NCBI GenBank assembly: GCA_009617715.1
Contig: VTFK01000076.1
Span: 62,001-126,000, forward strand
Reading direction: 5' to 3'
Source: Plectrocnemia conspersa
Lineage: Eukaryota; Arthropoda; Insecta; Trichoptera; Polycentropodidae
Length of the DNA stretch: 64,000 nucleotides
Below the pieces are notes generated by a model. It was not told the origin of the DNA. It did not search any database and worked only from the letters and a program-made list of their open reading frames with translations. Made by a program: the position numbers and the translations under genes. Shown one piece after another: positions 1-11,178 of this stretch (the stretch's first letter is position 1; the number at the start of each line of letters is the position of its first letter).

Positions 1-654
1 TAAACTGCTTGCGATCAATTGTCGGCGGGGAATTGCTGGCGGTAATTTTTCCTAGATCCTGTGTTAACGATCGACGCCTTTGAGCACGTGGTAAATTATG
101 AAGTTCATGATTTATTTGATTTTATAAAAAAGTAAATCCAATATATATTCTGATTTAATAAATCAAAACCAATTAAAATATAAAACTTTAGCATTACATC
201 AATGAAAAACGCCATTGCGAGCCAGTAAGCACCAAAATAACAGATCATTAAAATTTTCCAATACAGATGGCGTATGATGGCGAACGCGTCGAATTAATTG
301 AAATTTGTCGTCGGATAAAATCACTATCGCACTAATGAGTTGAACGTTTCAATTTGTTTCAACATCCCACGCAGACGACACGTGTTATTGCGCGTCCGTG
401 TGCACCCACGCCAATCCCACCAACAAAATCCCACCCTTTTATTTCCGACACAAAGCAATAAAGCACGTGTCACGGCGGCAGTAATCAATGCGAAAACCGA
501 ATTTTTGGATTCGCTTTCATTAATTTGGCGCGCGTGATGCATGGCAAGCTGGTCGGGAGGGGTGGAATTAAACTGCTAATTAACAACGCAACGAATTTAT
601 TTTTGACTGAAAGGATTACAAATCAAATTGAAAACATTATCAAATATGATTAAT
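1..654. other. Flank downstream of the first gene, no gene seen
   Basis: No coding exon could be supported here. Two opposed short open frames (about 324-542) overlap each other, have no family features and look like chance. On the minus strand AATAAA signals occur at 654-659 and 596-601; they can serve as poly(A) signals of the gene ending at 655, and the first overlaps its TAA stop codon. Confidence 0.5.
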
Positions 655-3600
655 TTATTGCATTAGCTCCTTTATGTAGGCTGCAATTGCTGCTATCATT
701 GCCGTGTCCGGCAAGGAGAGATTTGCGTTGCTTTGAAACTCTGGTCTTCTTGCGATTTGAGCCCAAGCCCTTTCTGCGGTCAATGACATTGGTGTGTCAA
801 GGAGAGCTGACCAATTAAAATCCCAAGAATCGCTTAGGAACTGCAAAATAAAAAATAAAATCATTTATATAAATATAGACTTGAATATGTACTATTCACA
901 TATCATATCTTCATCTCAAAAAATATGTATGGCAACTAAGGTTTCTCATATTGATCACTTCCTTATCCCGTGACCTCAGGACAAAATAAATTATGTTAAT
1001 ATTTTAAAATAAAATTATATTCTGATTTCATTAAGAATTCTGCAAAGTTTTAAACAAATGATTGTATTGATTGTACTGGAATCGTCTGTTAAAGCACGAT
1101 GCCCCTTATATTGGCCAACTCTGGCCTCTTCCTTTCAATTGCTTCCTTCAGTTTAGTAAATTATGAGCAGTACATAATGGAATCAATCGTTTTATCTGGT
1201 CGTTCCAACTCGTAGTACACCCTTCTAATCTCACCAGGTACCCGATATGATCTTTGGGTGTAAGCCAGCCATTGCGATGCTGTACTGTCTCATACATTTT
1301 TAGACTAACTTTTTTTGCACTGAATCCACTTTTCATCTTCAGTGATGGGTTGCTTAAAAAACTTGTTTTCATTGCGTTTAAATACTGAAACTCAAGCATT
1401 TTTTTATCGCTCAATTGATGCGGCACCCAAGTATCAAGCTTCTTGACCATTCCAAATTATCGTAAATGTATTTATTTAATAAAAGTCTCGAAGCACTGTT
1501 AGATTATGTCAAACGATGGCCACTGTCAATCATCATGGTCTTGGTTTTATCCATAACGTCAAGTTGTTTTTGGCATCAAAATGTATTTAAATCTCCGAAA
1601 CCATCTTTTGCACGATGAATAATTTAAATCGTTGGCCCCCATATACAGCATTTTTTTCGAATCATTTCTAGATTTTTCGGTCTAAAAACACATAATATGA
1701 CATAATATTAAGTATATACATATTAATATTCTTCTTTTGGTGTCATGTCCGATTCAAACGTTGGCGACCACTTACGGTGGTTGTTCTCGGGAGATTAATG
1801 CAGTGGTTTCCCCTTGCTCCCTGTACCGAAATTCCACAGCAAGTGTTTCTGCTCGAGAATTTCTCGAGAAAAATTGCAAATCTCTATAGACATTTTCTGT
1901 ATTCTCGAGAAATTATATAAAGCATTTTTCTTATGTAAAATTAAATGTGTACGAATATTTTTATCAGGTTTACAACCACTGCCTTTTTATAACGCTACAT
2001 AAATAATAATATGCATACTTTTTGGAAGGTTTAATAGGGGTCTGGGAATGACAAAAAAATATTTACAAATTTTTAACACTCGAACTCGCCTTATTTTTGC
2101 TAAATAAAAGAAGACACTCAGATAAAAATCCTTTCCGAAGGTGTTCGTACCAGATGTTTGAAAATTTGCATACTTCCTCGGAAGATCGAAAGTATTTAAA
2201 TGACTAACAATTTTTTTGCGATTTTCTATTACTTTAACCGGCTGGCGGGTTTATCTTTGCTTTGGTGATCTAAGAACCCGCTCCGATTAGCATAAATTAC
2301 GCCTGGGAATCAGCAGAATGCTAAACGATTTAGGGCTATTTTCTTTTTCGATAATTCAAATAGGTTTTTTGTATTGTTTTTGTAAAGTAGCAACATCTGT
2401 TATTGATAATTGTCTTACAACTATTATTGACTTAATTTTTTTGTTAAAATAATTGGAAAATATTACTTCTGAGCTAAGCTCTAAATTTCGACGGATAATT
2501 AAAGATAAATTATATAATCGAAGAAACCAGATATAGATGTTGTTAATTAAATATTTGTGAAATCCAGAAATCAAAAAATAATGCTTTTAGTTATTCTTCA
2601 AAAGTAGAAATATGTAAAATAGGGAAAGAAATTATTCACAGATTATTTAATGACTTGAACAATTCTAAGAACCCTCGCTACTCCGTTAAATCATTAGAAC
2701 CCATTAAAGAAATTTAAAATTTATCATTGGCACAACAATTAAAGAAAGAAATTTCTTTCAGCCTTACAGAGAATAATGTAAGAAAACCATCGTCTTACGG
2801 ATTAATGGAAAAAGAAGTCAAAATACGACGGGCAAGAGAACAAACAATTTACATTACCTATTAATCGATTGAACCGACGGGCAAGAGAACAAATAATTTA
2901 CATTACCTATTAATCGATTAAACTAGCAGCAACATAAAACGAGAAGAATTTATCCACGGCCAAAATTTTTTTAACAAAAAAAAGAACAAGAATGTTTGAT
3001 TCTACTTTGATAACATGTGTTTTTAAATGGTTATTTTAGGAATAATATGTAATAATGTATCTGCAATGCTTTACTGTATTACATACATTTTTTTATTCAT
3101 CAAAATTTCTCAAAAATTCTCGAGAAATTTTCGAAGTGAAGTCGAGAATTCTCATTTTTCGAGAAATCAGAATGCCTATCCACAGTTTATACAATTCCTA
3201 TGAATCTCTGTTTTGAACCTTTATCGATGTCGATCAGCATTAGGACCCCTATCAGGGGTTTGCTCTCGGGATTAATTTCTCCTAGATAAATTACCTTCCA
3301 GGTTTATGAGTCTTATCTCCCCAGATTTATTTTCAGAGTTCTTCTTCTTTTAGATAAGTTGTCTGCCAAGACTTATTAGGTCTATCTCCCCAGATTTAAT
3401 TTCGGAGTTTTCTTCTCCTATAAAAGTGGTGTTCTAACCCTGATGGGTACTTTCTACCCTAAAAGGAATGACGACTCTCGGGGTCGAGCTGTGCTTATTT
3501 TAGAGCGGTAGCTCCTTGTCCAAAACTACCGTGTCGCCACGATAGCTGACTCCTAATAGTTTTTCCCTGTTTACAACCTGGGGACTCATATGGTCGTGTA

Positions 3601-6600
3601 GCGCTCTATGTACGGGCTAATACAATAATATAGACGTGTACATTCGTAATAATAAATACTATTACACACACACAAGGCCGGCTTTGGCGTGTGCGAGGCC
3701 CTATGCAAAAATAAGCCCGTATAACAATACATGGATGTAAAATTTATTTTACCGCTAAAAATATAATACCTGTTTTTGGTAGATATTATTGATTTCGCAC
3801 TCAAAAAATAATATTTCATCAACAAATTTGCATGAAAGCCCAATAATTCTATCGCATTTGGATGCTACGTACAATATCATATAATAAACCGCTACAATGT
3901 TTGCCTTCACTACAAATATTGAGTAGTAAAACTTTACTGACTTGATCAAATGGTCTCCTCCCAATGAAAAACATGGTGTAAAGCAAAGACACGGAACTAA
4001 CAGGAACCGTTTTATTGCCAATTAAAGGCAAATGATCCGCTGCCCCCAGCTCTCCAAGCAACCAATCGGAATGCTTCAATAAATATTGATGCATAATCTA
4101 AACACATAAAGTATCCATTAACCTATTTCGTTGAAATTGATCAATCTCAAGCTGTAAACATCTACCTACCTGCAAACTACTTCTTCCCATGGACGTCATC
4201 AATAATTGACTGACCATCACTTCCGCTCCATCAGGCATTTCAACACATTCAACGACCGGATGATTCTATTATTATATTAGTTGTATAAGATAAAGATAAT
4301 TTATAAAAAAAAACTATTAAATATATTATACCGGATAACAATTCCCCAATAACTCCACAATTCCTTCAAGTTCAAAATCCACATCATTGACGATCGGCTG
4401 TTGAAACTGTGTAATAAGCTTACTGATTTGATCTGTATGCTTATTTTCCTCGTCTATTGAACATAAAGCTTCAGCTATGGCTAATGCAACTGATGCTACA
4501 TTACTCAAGCTGCCGTCAAAGCTCAATGAATATGAAACACCTATTAATTTATTGTATTTATAAACTTTCTTTTAATATTATAAAAATAATATGATTTGAA
4601 GCTATACTCATTCTTTCTTCCGATATAGACTTTTCCTTGCGTTTAGCGTGTTTTTTCTTGTCCTTCTTCAAGTTCGACTTCTTTGCTTCTTTTGTAGTCG
4701 AAGGTTGTTCAGGAGTCGCTGCTACAATAAAATATTAATATTTTAAATTGAACAAACATATCACAAGATTAACCATATTATGTCTATAAATTTATACGTT
4801 TTTACATCATAATGCAAGTTTTTGCCGCTTTAAATACTTAATAAATAATGAAAGGTCAAAATTTCAAATATATTACCTGGGAATATTAATATAACAACCA
4901 AATCTGCTTATAAAGCTTTATTAACGGTTTAAAACTTGACTATATTTAACAACTATTGTAATAATTATTTTATTCATATACAATATCTACAAGTAGAACA
5001 AATATTTAGAAAACATAAATATGAAGTCTTATATTTAAAAAAAAATGTGCAAATACAATTGCTACAATAAATAATTATTTTCCCTTTTATTTTTATCAAC
5101 TAAGAATCTTTATCATAATCAAAATACTAAGTAATTATAATATAATTTTAAGATAATTGTAGGTAAAAAACTTGATTGAAAGAATAAAAAGCACATATTT
5201 ATAAACTGACCTAATATCTAAAAACAAACCTTTCATTTCTTTGACTGTACATTTAGATATATTCACCAACTCTTCATACAAAGCTGTTAGTAAGAGTTGC
5301 AATAATACAGAATTACCAACAGGCATTGAAGTAGCTGGCAAAACGTCCGAAATCAACTTTGAAATTGTAATCAACGAACGAGGTAGACAATCCCACATTT
5401 GCGAGAAACATGACAAACACAGAGACATTGCCTAAAAAAAACATAATCGAGTTAGATGCATACTAATAAAGCATAACATTGATGTAATAATTTACTTGAT
5501 ACATAGAAGCTCCGGTTTGGACTGCATTTATCAAAGTTTGAGCGATGGCTGGCAATACTGGTGACACCAAAGCGAGAATGCTAGTAAGCCATGGTGGACG
5601 TTTCAGCACCCATAGCTAAAATGTAATTCGTTGTAATGCTAACAATTTATTAATAGATCAAATAAAATAAATACCTGTCTCTTATCTAGATTAGCTGCCC
5701 ACACAGTACCAGTTGATTCTAAAGCTCCAATTAAAACACATTGAAGATCGTTTCCCGAACATAAAGACACCACAATATAAGTGAGAGCCTTTACGACTTC
5801 AACAATCAATCTTACAGATATTCCATCGATGTTTGATATTGTAGACGTGCCTAAAGATTAATATTTTGTATTCAACTATCGCATATTATAATAATCATAA
5901 ATAAATACCTGAAAATGTGACTTTTTTATCAGTGAGACACGATCCATCTTTTACGCACAAAAATCCTTCGCATGAACCAGTATTATCAATAATATCATCA
6001 GATAAATCTATCAAGTCGATTGGTAAATCTTTGATGCATTTCTTAAGAAGACGTGATGCAACATAGCAATTTCTCATCAATAATACCTTTTTAGTTACAA
6101 AATTATTATTTAACATGATGAAAATTCTTTTATAAACAAATATTTACATAATACCTTCAACAGAAGTGACCATAATGGTTGAGGCTGCGATAATAAAACA
6201 TACAATTCTAAAGCAATGGCTGTTGATGTAGATAGATCTTTTGATGATAGAATTGTACGATCCTGAGAATTTGATGCAAAAAGATGAGGCATCGATAAAA
6301 TGTACCATAATGATGGATATCCTGGTCGATTTTCAAATAAGTGAACGCCGGAAGGTTGCTTGAACATCTATTAATGAATGCATACATATTAGATATATAC
6401 TAGAAAAAATTTAATATTCTTATGATAATTGTATTTACTTTATATAAGCAATGTAAAGGCGCTCCTCTTAAAAGCAGGCAGATCAACAATTCATGGCATT
6501 TAGCGTGAACGTCTCTTATTATTTTACCAAGAGACGATATATTCAATCCGATCAATTCTTCTCCTCTTGCGCAAACAGCTGGTAGTAATTGAGAGACACA

Positions 6601-8956
6601 TAGTAATAGATTCAATATATCATTTACCAAAACATTATTTCTTCTATCATCTGTCAATTCCTTTAAATAAAATATGTTTTTTATTACAATGTATGATATA
6701 TTTTGATTATAATTTATTATTACCTGTGTATAGCGCACTGTTAAGATTGTCAATGTTTCGTTTAACATTCCGGCGAATACTCTCTGAGCCATCTTTGGAG
6801 GCACTGTATCCCATAAATCTTGACGAGTGCCTAATAAGCATTATTATGGTAAAATATGTAACATCTCACTATTATTATATAATTAACAATTATTAATTTA
6901 GAGATCCTAAATAAAGATCTTGAAAACAACAATTTGTTTGTCATCCTTAATGGATTGAGAGAATATGCAAATGATAACAATAAAAGAGAGATCTGCCATA
7001 AGACAAAATGTATTCAAAAACCATACAGGACACCTGGTACTGCATAATAACCACAAACTTTCAAGTCAGTAATAATCACCTATTCACGAGTAATGAAAAA
7101 TATAAACAATGAAACTATAAAGAATGATTTTATATATTTATCAGCGTTGTCTGATAAAATATATTTACCTTGCATATACAACCACCACATTCTTATGGAA
7201 GAAGAACCACCTTCTTCAGTCAGACCTTGAAGAACGTATAAAGACAATAACCTGCCGTGAAGATCAAGAAGACGCTCGGCTAGAGCTTCTGCCATTTCTG
7301 CAAATGTCTTTTGTGTTTTCTGAAATATATTTATAGTAAATTAATGGAATAGAGCACCATTAATATAGATGGTAATGGAATCACTATCAGTAATATTCAC
7401 TATGCAGATGACATGGCTAAGTATTAACCTACAATTTATATTCCCTTACAAGATAATATATTTTTCATATTACCTGTAACGAACCTGTCCTTTCACCACT
7501 GCCTGTATTCTGAGATGCTAATATATAACAATGCAAACTATTCTTAATCAAAGCTGATGCTCCTAATGTAGCAGTTAAGACGGGAAGATCGGCGTGATCC
7601 AAAGCTTCCTGACTCAATATATGTAAATGTTCTATAAAATAAAATTTACATTACTTAGTCATAAATTATTTAGCAAAGAAATAATTAGAAGGGTTAGTCA
7701 AATAAAAACCCTAAAAGCTAAAAAAATTGTTCTGTCTTATAAGTTGCCTGATAAGTCACAGTAAAAATCAAGTATGTAACACAAAGGTACAAGAGTACCT
7801 TAAATTTCCACCGCACTTGCAATATGCACCAAGGTGGAACAGCACTCTGTCTTTCTTGCTTTGAATAGTAGAGATGTAAAAACCATTAAAATTCATTATC
7901 AAATGAAAGTTTTTAAATAGTGTGAGTTTTGTAACGGACTCTTCTCGGCCATGTCAGGCACACCAGCTAGTATCGTCAGACCATTGCAGAAGTCGAAGGC
8001 ATGAAATAGCTATACTTCTCAAGAGAAGTTATAGATCAGCACACTACATTATTATACACTTCCTCAAGTGTCTGCAAGTTGGGTACGAAATTGGCTGATT
8101 TCGGAATTGTTAAAATGGCATATTGATGTCTGTCACACACTTTTAAGTGGAAGGTGATACATTAATATAAAAAATTGCTACTGGAGATAAAACCTGGGCT
8201 TATTACGAACTAAAACTAAAACCAAAAGAGCACTATGTTCAGTTTAGTTGTGTTGGGATGCTAATCAAACGACCTGTTGTGAAGCTTCTTCTGGTCCTGA
8301 AGAATCCTCTAGATAGTAACTAAAGGCATTGAAGAAGCTGTGATGTTTTTCTCTTTCTCCTTCTCTGAGAAAACATTTCATTCGTTACTTTTCTAATCTG
8401 ATGTTAATGGAGCTCAATCACTTATTTTAATAAATTGCAAAATAAAAAATAAATAAGGTTTTCATTTGACCTCCTCGTATAAAATATACCCATCAATAGT
8501 TCTGATGACTTAACAACCATCCCTACAAATTTATCCGGATCGGAGGTCTTCACGATACCTCCGCATCCTCCTATAGCTTCATCTTCATCTGCATTTGATT
8601 TTAAAAGGCCAGATCCTGTCCTAAAAATTGTATTTTCATTTTTATTTTACTAGTTATATCTTATATTCATCTTGATTGACTACCTGAAAGCTGCAATAAA
8701 TTCCTCTTCCCACCAAGTTACCAATTTAACGGATGCAAAAGATGCATTCCTTGGAAAATCCAATCTTCCACCGACGACACCACTACATATGCTCTCTTGT
8801 AAGACAGTGTGGTGTTGCTATTAAAATTAAAATACATTCATAAAACATTAGTTCAATATAAATTATTATTATGATAAATACCTGATAATATTGCAAATCT
8901 CTTTGCAATAAAATTGGAACTCTATCCATCAAATTTCCTTCTTCCATTACCTCCAT
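655..8956 (-). CDS. Conserved 875-aa protein, tentatively KIAA0825/DUF4495-like
   Basis: Seventeen exons join in phase: 8956-8882, 8817-8684, 8620-8490, 7631-7474, 7319-7169, 6830-6724, 6660-6439, 6367-6155, 6086-5909, 5850-5675, 5615-5496, 5431-5230, 4721-4608, 4540-4332, 4265-4170, 4097-3942 and 840-655 (2628 nt, 875 aa plus TAA). The start is the ATG opening MEVMEEGNLMDRVP. The protein is mostly helical and leucine-rich, with no signal peptide or membrane segment seen. The pattern DLWDTVPPKMAQRVF, a following RYTQ and then a cysteine-bearing LLLCVSQLLPAVC helix resembles KIAA0825 (DUF4495) proteins, whose function is unknown to me. The exon at 4721-4608 encodes a lysine-rich linker. The acceptor before 6086 is weak (AAAAAG). 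The last intron is 3.1 kb and filled with repeats; the last exon is placed by its acceptor, matching phase 0 and the continuing open frame. The intron count makes a processed copy impossible. The exon set is solid; the family name is tentative. Confidence 0.75.
1075..1660 (-). mobile_element. Degenerate mariner-like transposase remnant
   Basis: Read on the minus strand, pieces of a mariner transposase appear in shifting frames. The stretch VKKLDTWVPHQLS at about 1450-1410 matches the mariner KKL..WVPH motif. GVYYELERPDKTIDS follows near 1190, where mariners have the KGV.YYELL.PG motif, and LKEAIERKRPEL follows near 1120. Stop codons and frame changes between the pieces show the copy is dead. 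The region carrying the last catalytic aspartate was not found. Confidence 0.75.
1850..3166. repeat. Cluster of TTCTCGAGAA-type palindromes bounding about 1.3 kb
   Basis: The palindromic word TTCTCGAGAA or near forms occurs around 1852-1872 and 1899, and again around 3113-3166 in roughly mirrored order. The two ends look like subterminal repeats of one old element with a non-coding interior. Exact termini and target-site duplication could not be fixed, so no family is assigned. Confidence 0.4.
2826..2923. repeat. Two-copy tandem duplication, 49-bp period
   Basis: The unit starting CGACGGGCAAGAGAACAAA is at 2826 and again at 2875, near-identical over about 49 bp. It is a recent local duplication within the last intron of the 875-aa gene. 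Confidence 0.85.
3282..3419. repeat. Imperfect tandem duplication, about 69-bp period
   Basis: Two diverged copies share an opening TAGATAA and a core TATCTCCCCAGATTTA (at about 3314 and 3383). Composition is richer in C and T than the surroundings, so this may be part of an unrecognised transposon. Confidence 0.6.
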
Positions 8957-9048
8957 TTTTAAAATTGATTTTTATTTATATAAATAAAACAATAATAAAT
9001 ATCAAATAAAATTTAATAAATAATAATAAAAAAAATCGAAACAACCAA

Positions 9049-9715
9049 TCAAACTAAACTAAAAGAACAAGTTGAAAAATCGACTGGTTTTTTAACAATT
9101 CTATTTATTTCTTCTTGTAAAAGTTTATGTAGAGATTCGCCAGTGTGTTTATAAATCCAACATCCACTGTATTTTTCTACAAAATCATAACGTTTGGGTC
9201 CAGATGTTGGAGAACTTAACCAAATTTGTTTGTTAGGCGTTTGCCGATTGATGACGTAAGTACCGTATGGTTCTCCAAAAACAACCGTTAACACGCCGTC
9301 CTAATAAAATAAAACATATTTATTAAAAAGATAAAATTATTATATATAAATTATAAAAATATTATATAAATATTATATAATTAACCAATATGAACATTAC
9401 CCCATACACAACGTCAGAATTCTTGAAATGCGAGTTGCTTTCTACAATCTCTTCAAAATAGTCACATAGAGACTCTAGCGTTTCACAACACACTTCGTTG
9501 AACCTGAGAGGATCTATTTCTCCGCAAGCATCTACAGAGTAATGCCTCGATGGTTGATAAACATGATTTATTACAGCGTTCTTAAATGTAGTTGAATGCA
9601 GACTTTGAAATGCGGCAAAACGTGGTAAATTTGTAGTTGCACAATAATAATTTTGGCGTAATATTGTAATTGGTCTTATGTGAGGAAATCGATTTCTCAA
9701 TATAGTCGCAAACAT
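9049..9715 (-). CDS. fh: Frataxin, mitochondrial iron-sulfur assembly factor
   Basis: Two exons, 9715-9401 and 9300-9049, join in phase 0 to encode 188 aa. The C-terminal exon carries the frataxin signature: DGVLTVVFGEPYGTYVINRQ, then TPNKQIWLSSPTSGPKRYDF and later the SLHKLLQEEI helix. The preceding exon gives the acidic first helix (FNEVCCETLESLCDYFEEIVES) that binds iron and contacts the cysteine desulfurase complex. The N-terminus is rich in Arg, Ser and Thr without acidic residues (MFATILRNRFPHIRPITILRQ), as expected of a mitochondrial targeting peptide. Frataxin promotes persulfide transfer on the ISCU-NFS1 complex in the matrix. The next gene on this strand starts 92 bp after the stop, so 3' and 5' untranslated regions must be very short or overlap. 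Confidence 0.97.
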
Positions 9716-11178
9716 ATTGATAAAACAGTATTCAAGTTTCTATGGATACATAAACTAGGTTATGAAATGTCAATGTCAGCTGTACTAATTTGGTGCTAGC
9801 CTCAAAATATTTGGCCATACATTTTAAAATCACAAATATAATATATTTTTCTGTATAAAATATATTTTTTTATAATAATAAATCTTTTTATTGTGTACAA
9901 ATAGTAAATCTATAAATATTGTTTATGTATGTAACTAGTAATATCTGGACCGGCGTTAGGGCAAGGCGAGCGAGGCAATGTCTTGGGCTCCGTGCTTTAA
10001 CAATACTTTTTTTAAATTGTATTATGAAAATAAAACGCGTCAAGCAACTTTTTCGACAAAAATATGTAGCAGTCGTTTTAGTGAACCCCGCCTAAATACT
10101 ATAGGCTGCCTATTACATTCTCAATCCATTTATATTTCTTGAGATTTTGGAGAAGCAAAGTCGTTTTTTATGAAAATACGTGCAGTTATTGAAAAAAAAT
10201 ACAAAAAAACGTGGACAGTAGAATATTAGTTTATTTTATTTAATAATAAATTAAAACAATTTTAATTTATTATTAAAAATAATAATTAACTGATGGCAAT
10301 TAGACACAGCTTAGGAAAACAATCTTTACACTTTGGTCGTCAGATTTAGCACAACCAAGCCATTATCTTGAATCGCCTAGAGTTCTATAGTATTAAATCT
10401 TAAATCGTCATTTTGCCGATTTTGCAACCACAAAATGTCGGAAAATTTGTTTGTGAGAAATATGATTATAATAATATTATTTTCTATGTTTTGTTTTAAG
10501 ATATTTACAATTTTGAATGTGTTTTGATGCAATTTGAACAATGATGAATATATACATTTATAAATATTTATTGGAAATAATTTAAATGTAAAATGTTTTT
10601 AAAATTTTATAATTTTTTTAAATTTTATTACAATTTAATACTGCCACTTCGTATTTTAGTGCACATATGATTATAATATACAATAAAAAAAATTAATGCT
10701 GATCATTTACCTTTCTTTTATACAAAAAAACTTTCTTTTGCCCTTTCTACAAACAATAGCCGAGATATGTCCTTTGGAAGCACATTTAAGAAGCTGTATG
10801 CTGCATTCAAAAAATTGAAATTGTGTAATTGGTTAAATGTAATCGTGATTTTTGCATTGCTGGTAACAAGCAATAATTGCTATAGTCTCTTTTAAATATC
10901 ACACCTTTTTTTTAATAATTTTTAAATGTCAATATATGAAATCACAATTAGAAAATACTTACTTACTTTTTTAATTAATTTGTAAATATTGCTAATATAA
11001 GGTCATGCTCAAAAAATATATATTTACAGCCAACATTCGGAAAATGTCACTTGACGTTAGGCTTTTTTGTTTACATATTCAGTAGACAAATATTTTTTAA
11101 ATAATGAATAAATATCATATCACCAGTCACTTTTATATTTTTATATTCATATAAACTACTTTTATTCTTTATTTAAAG
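9716..11178. other. Intergenic region between frataxin and the SWIM gene
   Basis: The two genes diverge, so both promoters should lie here; no TATA or initiator could be assigned. A GC-richer piece at about 9950-10110 (GGACCGGCGTTAGGGCAAGG and on) looks like the end of an interspersed repeat but could not be classified. An in-frame stop at 11109 and a likely acceptor at 11177-11178 imply that the first exon of the SWIM gene lies somewhere in this stretch; it was not identified. Confidence 0.45.

Larger units (their letters stand above)
841..3941 (-). other. Last intron of the 875-aa gene, transposon-rich
   Basis: The donor is GTCAGT at 3941 and the acceptor is TTTTGCAG ending at 841. Other introns of this gene are mostly 60-300 bp, so this 3.1-kb one is swollen by insertions: a mariner remnant, clusters of TTCTCGAGAA palindromes and two tandem duplications, annotated separately. 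No other coding exon was found inside. Confidence 0.6.

Noticed and set aside
324..542. Overlapping opposite-strand open frames
   Set aside because: Low complexity of evidence: no family features, no splice context, and mutual overlap typical of chance frames in a GC-richer patch.
10210..10290. AT-rich inverted repeat as a possible terminal repeat of the SWIM/MULE gene
   Set aside because: It is only A/T words, has no partner downstream of 13620 and no target-site duplication.
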